Assembly (NCBI GenBank): GCA_032054765.1
Contig: DAMBSC010000002.1
Coordinates: 434,001 to 498,000, forward strand
DNA length: 64,000 nucleotides
Reading direction: 5' to 3'
Source: DFXE01 sp032054765
GTDB lineage: Bacteria > Bacteroidota > Bacteroidia > Bacteroidales > Tannerellaceae
Position numbers and translations under genes: made by a program. The notes beneath the pieces were generated by a model. The model ran no database searches. It saw only the letters and a program-made list of their open reading frames with translations, and had not been told where the DNA came from. Each line of letters begins with the position of its first letter. The stretch's first letter is position 1. This document shows, piece by piece, positions 60,570 to 64,000 of this stretch.

Positions 60570-62186
60570 TCAGATACCGATAAATTCCCAGGAAAATGTA
60601 TTATCCGGTTGGATTGTAAGCAAACGGAACCCATAAGGATGTTTATCGAAGTTCACACTTGTAGTTTCCCCATTCAGTATAGCCATGGAACCATAGGTCC
60701 GCTCCAAAGTAGTATGCGTATGTCCTGCCAACCAGATAAATACTCCGTTGTCTTGAAAAAGTTTGAGAAGAGTTTGCCTGTCTGATAATAACAAATTGAA
60801 GTATTCGTCTTTTTCATTTACTGATTCTACATAAGGAGGTATATGAGTCATTATAATGACCGGCATATTTTTACTCCTGGCTTTCGTTAATGCGTCACGT
60901 AATTTCTTATCATGGGCTTTTCTTTCACTGTCCGGACCACTTTTTAATAAGAGAGAATTAGCGGATATAATCATTTTTCCCTTGTATTCGGCGGTTACAA
61001 AATCATTGCCGAATGCTGAACGATAGCGAGTGAGTCCTTCCTGAGTGACAGGCTCTGGTAAATCGTGATTACCGGGGGTATACATAACCGGATATTTAAT
61101 ATTCTTAACCGCTTCGAAGAAAGCAATTAGCGAACGCTCTTCCATTTTATTGACCATATCCCCGGCAATTAATACCACATCCGGTTTCTGTTGATTTACT
61201 TTTTCTATTGCCTGATAAAAACGTCCGAGATCTGCATCGAAACTATCTTCATAAAAACCTAACTGCGGATCACATAAGTGTATAATCTTTAGCGGTGTAG
61301 ATTGAGGCAGCATCGGAAATAGTTTTTTAATTTCTTCATCAGTAGGTTTTATTCCATATTCACAGACCTCAAATGCTTCAAAATATCGCTCTCCTTCTAG
61401 TTGCTCAGGTGTGTACCATTTCAATGCAGCCTCTCCAAAACGTCCTTTACCATCTCTGGGCAAGTAACGATTGAATACAAATTGTTTTCTGCCCTTTTCA
61501 TCAGCAGGTAATTTGTCTTCATATTGTCCATTCCAGGGAAGCCATTCCAGCATTTGTGATTCATGTGCGTATAATGCATCGACTTTTTTATCAACGACAG
61601 AAGTTACATCGACAACAATATCAGGTGAGAATGGATTTGGTTTCTTAAAATTATCGCGCATGTAAAGGTAGACAGGGGTTTTCCTTAGCGGCTTCCCTCC
61701 GGGGACCATCTTTGGAACGGATACCATAAACGCTGCATCTTGCACAATCGTTGATGTATACCGATGATCCGGATGATAATCATTCGGGCGATGTGTGATG
61801 ACAATATCCGCATCCCAATCACATATCAAACGTATCACTTTCATACGGTTTTCCAATGTGTTCATTAATTCGCCATCATGGTTATCTAGTATTTCATATT
61901 CTACTCCCAATGCTTTCCCTGCATTTTGAGCTTCTTTTTTCCGACGGGCTGCCAATTCCTTCGAGGGCATGGTATGATGCCCCTTATCCCCATTTGTTAA
62001 TGTTACGAATTTTACTTTATGTCCCATCTCTGTGAATAAAGCAGCAGTTCCTCCTGCTAATATCTCACAATCATCAGGATGAGCGCTAAATACAATAATT
62101 TTCAGTGGTTTCTCAGCGATTGTCAATTGTAATCCTAAAAAGAAAAGGGCGAACAAGATATAATAGATTTTCTTTAAATTTCTCAT
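60570..62186 (-). CDS. PIG-L deacetylase fused to a calcineurin-like metallophosphoesterase
   Basis: 538 aa from ATG at 62186 (MRNLKKIYYILFALFF), which gives a clean signal peptide and a 13-bp gap to the upstream gene; an earlier ATG at 62231 would overlap it. Residues about 28-280 are a PIG-L/LmbE domain with zinc motif SAHPDDCEILAGG and HRPNDYHPDHR. Residues about 300-538 are a metallophosphoesterase with HLCDPQLG, IAGDMVNK, TPGNHDLP, MTHIPPY and LAGHTHT, all five metal motifs complete. It is therefore probably a bifunctional periplasmic enzyme acting on N-acetyl and phosphate groups of a glycan; this function is inferred. It lies upstream of the sigma-fecR-sus genes on the same strand. Confidence 0.9.
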   Translation of the reverse strand: MRNLKKIYYILFALFFLGLQLTIAEKPLKIIVFSAHPDDCEILAGGTAALFTEMGHKVKFVTLTNGDKGHHTMPSKELAARRKKEAQNAGKALGVEYEILDNHDGELMNTLENRMKVIRLICDWDADIVITHRPNDYHPDHRYTSTIVQDAAFMVSVPKMVPGGKPLRKTPVYLYMRDNFKKPNPFSPDIVVDVTSVVDKKVDALYAHESQMLEWLPWNGQYEDKLPADEKGRKQFVFNRYLPRDGKGRFGEAALKWYTPEQLEGERYFEAFEVCEYGIKPTDEEIKKLFPMLPQSTPLKIIHLCDPQLGFYEDSFDADLGRFYQAIEKVNQQKPDVVLIAGDMVNKMEERSLIAFFEAVKNIKYPVMYTPGNHDLPEPVTQEGLTRYRSAFGNDFVTAEYKGKMIISANSLLLKSGPDSERKAHDKKLRDALTKARSKNMPVIIMTHIPPYVESVNEKDEYFNLLLSDRQTLLKLFQDNGVFIWLAGHTHTTLERTYGSMAILNGETTSVNFDKHPYGFRLLTIQPDNTFSWEFIGI

Positions 62187-62199
62187 AACTCTATTTTTA

Positions 62200-63309
62200 C
62201 TATATAATAAATATTCGATTTGTGTTTTCAAAAAAGATTTTATCTACAACTACCTTCGGCAATTGTAATCCTTCTATTGTTTCAGGTGCATTTGGAATAT
62301 TGAATTTGTCTGCCGGAATCACCTCATTTGTTGCCAAGAACAGCCATTGGTTTTTCCATGTTTCATATAATGATTTACACATTTGATCAGTATTTTTTGC
62401 CCTTCTCTCATCCAGTGTCACATCCGAACCATATAATATTCTATCCTGGTATTTTATAAAAAAGTCTCTTACCTTATCTTTATTTGCTATTGCTTGAAGT
62501 TGAACATGCCCAATACGAGCAGATAGGTCTATCAATAATTCAGGATATTTATTAAATCGGTGTGCTATCTCATCTAAATTCCACTCTAAGCTACCAATAT
62601 GGGCACCCACTAATTTCAACTGAGGATACTTGTCTAAAATATGGTCACGTGCAATGATTTGCTCATCATAAGTTGGAGCTTCCGGGTGTTGGTACATGTG
62701 ATATTGAGGATGTTCCTTATAATAACTTAAATCACCTCCCATTGTAATTTCTTCATAAGGTAACCAACAGTTGCGGGGTTCTCCCAAATGTGCAGTCATA
62801 GGTATACCATTCTTTTCCAGATAAGCAAAAACCGGATCAAAAACCGGATCATCAGCCATTATATACTTCCCCTTTTCATCCTGTAAAACCATACCGACAT
62901 TTTTCCAGATCTTTATACCTTTGGCACCAGCATTCATACTATTATCTATTTGTCTGATTATTCCTTCCGCAAATGAATCCGAGCCATATTCATCTACCGT
63001 AAACGAACCTAAAAAATCCATTTTATCCGGATGAGTTTTTTTCAGAGAACTCGCAATCTCCAATTGTTTTTTCACTGATAACTTTCCGGCATCTACATTT
63101 ATAGATAAAAGATGCATATTTATTGAATCCGCATATTTTAAAATAGCATCATCAAATACATTATAATGAAAATGAGCGTCTGACTTTGGAGCTTTCTCAA
63201 AATCATTAATTGTGTAGTATTCTTTATTTGAACAAGAAGAGAATATAGTTCCTGACTTCAACAAAATGATACTACCTATACTATTCTTTATAAAAACACG
63301 TCTTTTCAT
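62200..63309 (-). CDS. Amidohydrolase-2-type metal hydrolase, exported
   Basis: 369 aa. The N-terminus MKRRVFIKNSIGSIILLKSG followed by IFSSCSN looks like a twin-arginine-type or lipoprotein signal with Cys26. The TIM-barrel metal site is visible as SDAHFHYN at the start, GAKGIKIWKN, MTAHLGEP, LVGAHIGSLEW and LYGSDVT near the end. Members hydrolyse or decarboxylate small molecules with one metal ion; the substrate is not known. It ends 13 bp before the PIG-L fusion gene and follows the partial glycosidase-like gene on the same strand, suggesting one operon. Confidence 0.85.
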   Translation of the reverse strand: MKRRVFIKNSIGSIILLKSGTIFSSCSNKEYYTINDFEKAPKSDAHFHYNVFDDAILKYADSINMHLLSINVDAGKLSVKKQLEIASSLKKTHPDKMDFLGSFTVDEYGSDSFAEGIIRQIDNSMNAGAKGIKIWKNVGMVLQDEKGKYIMADDPVFDPVFAYLEKNGIPMTAHLGEPRNCWLPYEEITMGGDLSYYKEHPQYHMYQHPEAPTYDEQIIARDHILDKYPQLKLVGAHIGSLEWNLDEIAHRFNKYPELLIDLSARIGHVQLQAIANKDKVRDFFIKYQDRILYGSDVTLDERRAKNTDQMCKSLYETWKNQWLFLATNEVIPADKFNIPNAPETIEGLQLPKVVVDKIFFENTNRIFII

Positions 63310-63356
63310 AATACTATACTTTTAAATATCCTGTAATTATATATTAAAGAAATGGG

Positions 63357-64000
63357 TTACTTATTCCATGAATAGATCAGTAGATCTCCGGGATCTACTT
63401 CCAATGTACTAACATATGCATTAGCCGGAACATATGTCCCGTCTTTCAATACTCTCTGCAGAGAAGGATCACCTTCTATTTTAACGTTCAAACTATTTTT
63501 GAAATCACGATTAACAATAACCAAAAATTGTTTGTCTCTTTTTTCTAAAACAGAGACAATCGCTCCCATACCTTTTGTCTCAAGAACTTTTATCTTTTCA
63601 GGTAGTTTTTGCAGGCGAATAGTTCCTTTAGGGATTTCTTCACCGGTATGTGCTATTGATAATACATTAGCATTTAGAAAAACATCGGAAAGATTCTTTA
63701 TCTCTCTACTCATTTCTTTTATTCTATCATAAACAACTGTTCGTTTCCCTGTCTCCAGGTCAATAGGCCCTTCATAAAAGATAAAATCAAGATAGCGATT
63801 TGGAGTCCAATAAGTGAAATATTGAATCCCCTGAGCTCCATAAGCTAAGTTAGAAAAAACTTGCAATCTGAGTTCTCCCATTGTAGGGATAGGATACGGA
63901 TCATGAGCTACCGTGAGGGCAAAAGCCCAGAATGGCTTTCCTGCTTTTCTGGCTTCATCAGCAAATATTTCCAGGTTTTCATAATATTCTTCACGTAAGA
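63357..64000 (-). CDS. Glycosidase-like protein, N-terminal part outside window
   Basis: The frame stays open to the window edge (reading back through FWAFALTVAHDPYPIPTMGEL), so the Met at 63881 is internal and the gene begins beyond 64000. The visible C-terminal part has LQVFSNLAYGAQGIQYFTYWTPNR and a beta-rich tail (QFLVIVNRDFKNSLNV, VDPGDLLIYSW). This resembles TIM-barrel glycosidases with a C-terminal jelly-roll, but the family cannot be fixed from this part. Confidence 0.7.
   Translation of the reverse strand, partial: LREEYYENLEIFADEARKAGKPFWAFALTVAHDPYPIPTMGELRLQVFSNLAYGAQGIQYFTYWTPNRYLDFIFYEGPIDLETGKRTVVYDRIKEMSREIKNLSDVFLNANVLSIAHTGEEIPKGTIRLQKLPEKIKVLETKGMGAIVSVLEKRDKQFLVIVNRDFKNSLNVKIEGDPSLQRVLKDGTYVPANAYVSTLEVDPGDLLIYSWNK

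Noticed and set aside
62187..62231. Start of the PIG-L fusion at 62231
   Set aside because: It would overlap the upstream gene by 32 bp and put 15 polar residues before an otherwise clean signal peptide starting at 62186.

Overview
The window reads as a low-GC Bacteroidales chromosome segment. The evidence is repeated TAnnTTTG (-7) promoter boxes, often with a TTG/TTTG -33 element 19-21 bp upstream, very few Shine-Dalgarno sequences, a SusC/SusD pair with an ECF sigma factor and FecR anti-sigma, DUF3078- and DUF4494-type proteins, and TlpA/DUF4369 lipoproteins. A Dysgonomonas- or Parabacteroides-like genome is plausible, but I cannot assign a genus.

Layout. 1-1.8 kb: 3' part of a hybrid histidine kinase. 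2-5.3 kb (-): a three-gene envelope operon with a lipoprotein and a YjbH-type outer-membrane protein split into two adjacent genes. 5.6-7.9 kb (-): TonB-dependent receptor behind a NikR-like repressor that has lost three of the four nickel ligands. 8.1-10.3 kb (+): DUF4494, YggS and a dihydroorotate-dehydrogenase-like protein. 10.9-15.9 kb (-): O-acetylation operon (two SGNH proteins, MBOAT, small membrane protein). 16-18.9 kb (-): very long membrane-anchored pentapeptide-repeat protein. 19-24 kb: RecQ, a periplasmic protein, Dps with a palindromic operator candidate, DUF3078 protein. 24-30 kb: beta-helix glycosidase-like protein, ABC-F ATPase with a possible attenuator leader, TlpA fusion lipoprotein, L-rhamnose mutarotase. 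30-34.5 kb: cyclophilin, pseudouridine synthase, TetR-FabH-FabG operon, initiator tRNA-Met, RRM protein. 34.6-44.2 kb: outer-membrane barrel, Gfo/Idh/MocA oxidoreductase with a HEAT/DUF1080 protein (likely a 3-keto-glycoside pathway), an ArsEFG-like redox/transport trio, ROK kinase, small envelope proteins. 44.9-50.9 kb (-): glutamate synthase. 51.2-64 kb: a glycan-utilisation-type locus with a Ser-type sulfatase, SusD, SusC, FecR, ECF sigma factor, a PIG-L deacetylase-phosphoesterase fusion, an amidohydrolase and a partial glycosidase-like gene.

The most unusual signal is non-coding. Four separate intergenic regions (10572-10653, 26164-26245, 44402-44555, 53106-53187) each carry a tandem array with an exact 22-bp period. 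In three of them the unit is a 16-bp palindrome plus a 6-bp AT-rich spacer, present four times. The period is constant, but the palindrome sequence is different in each array and shared within an array. This is not a CRISPR (spacers are 6 bp), not a dispersed sequence repeat, and no feature I know explains it. I treat it as the main candidate for an undescribed DNA-binding or nucleoid-organising system.
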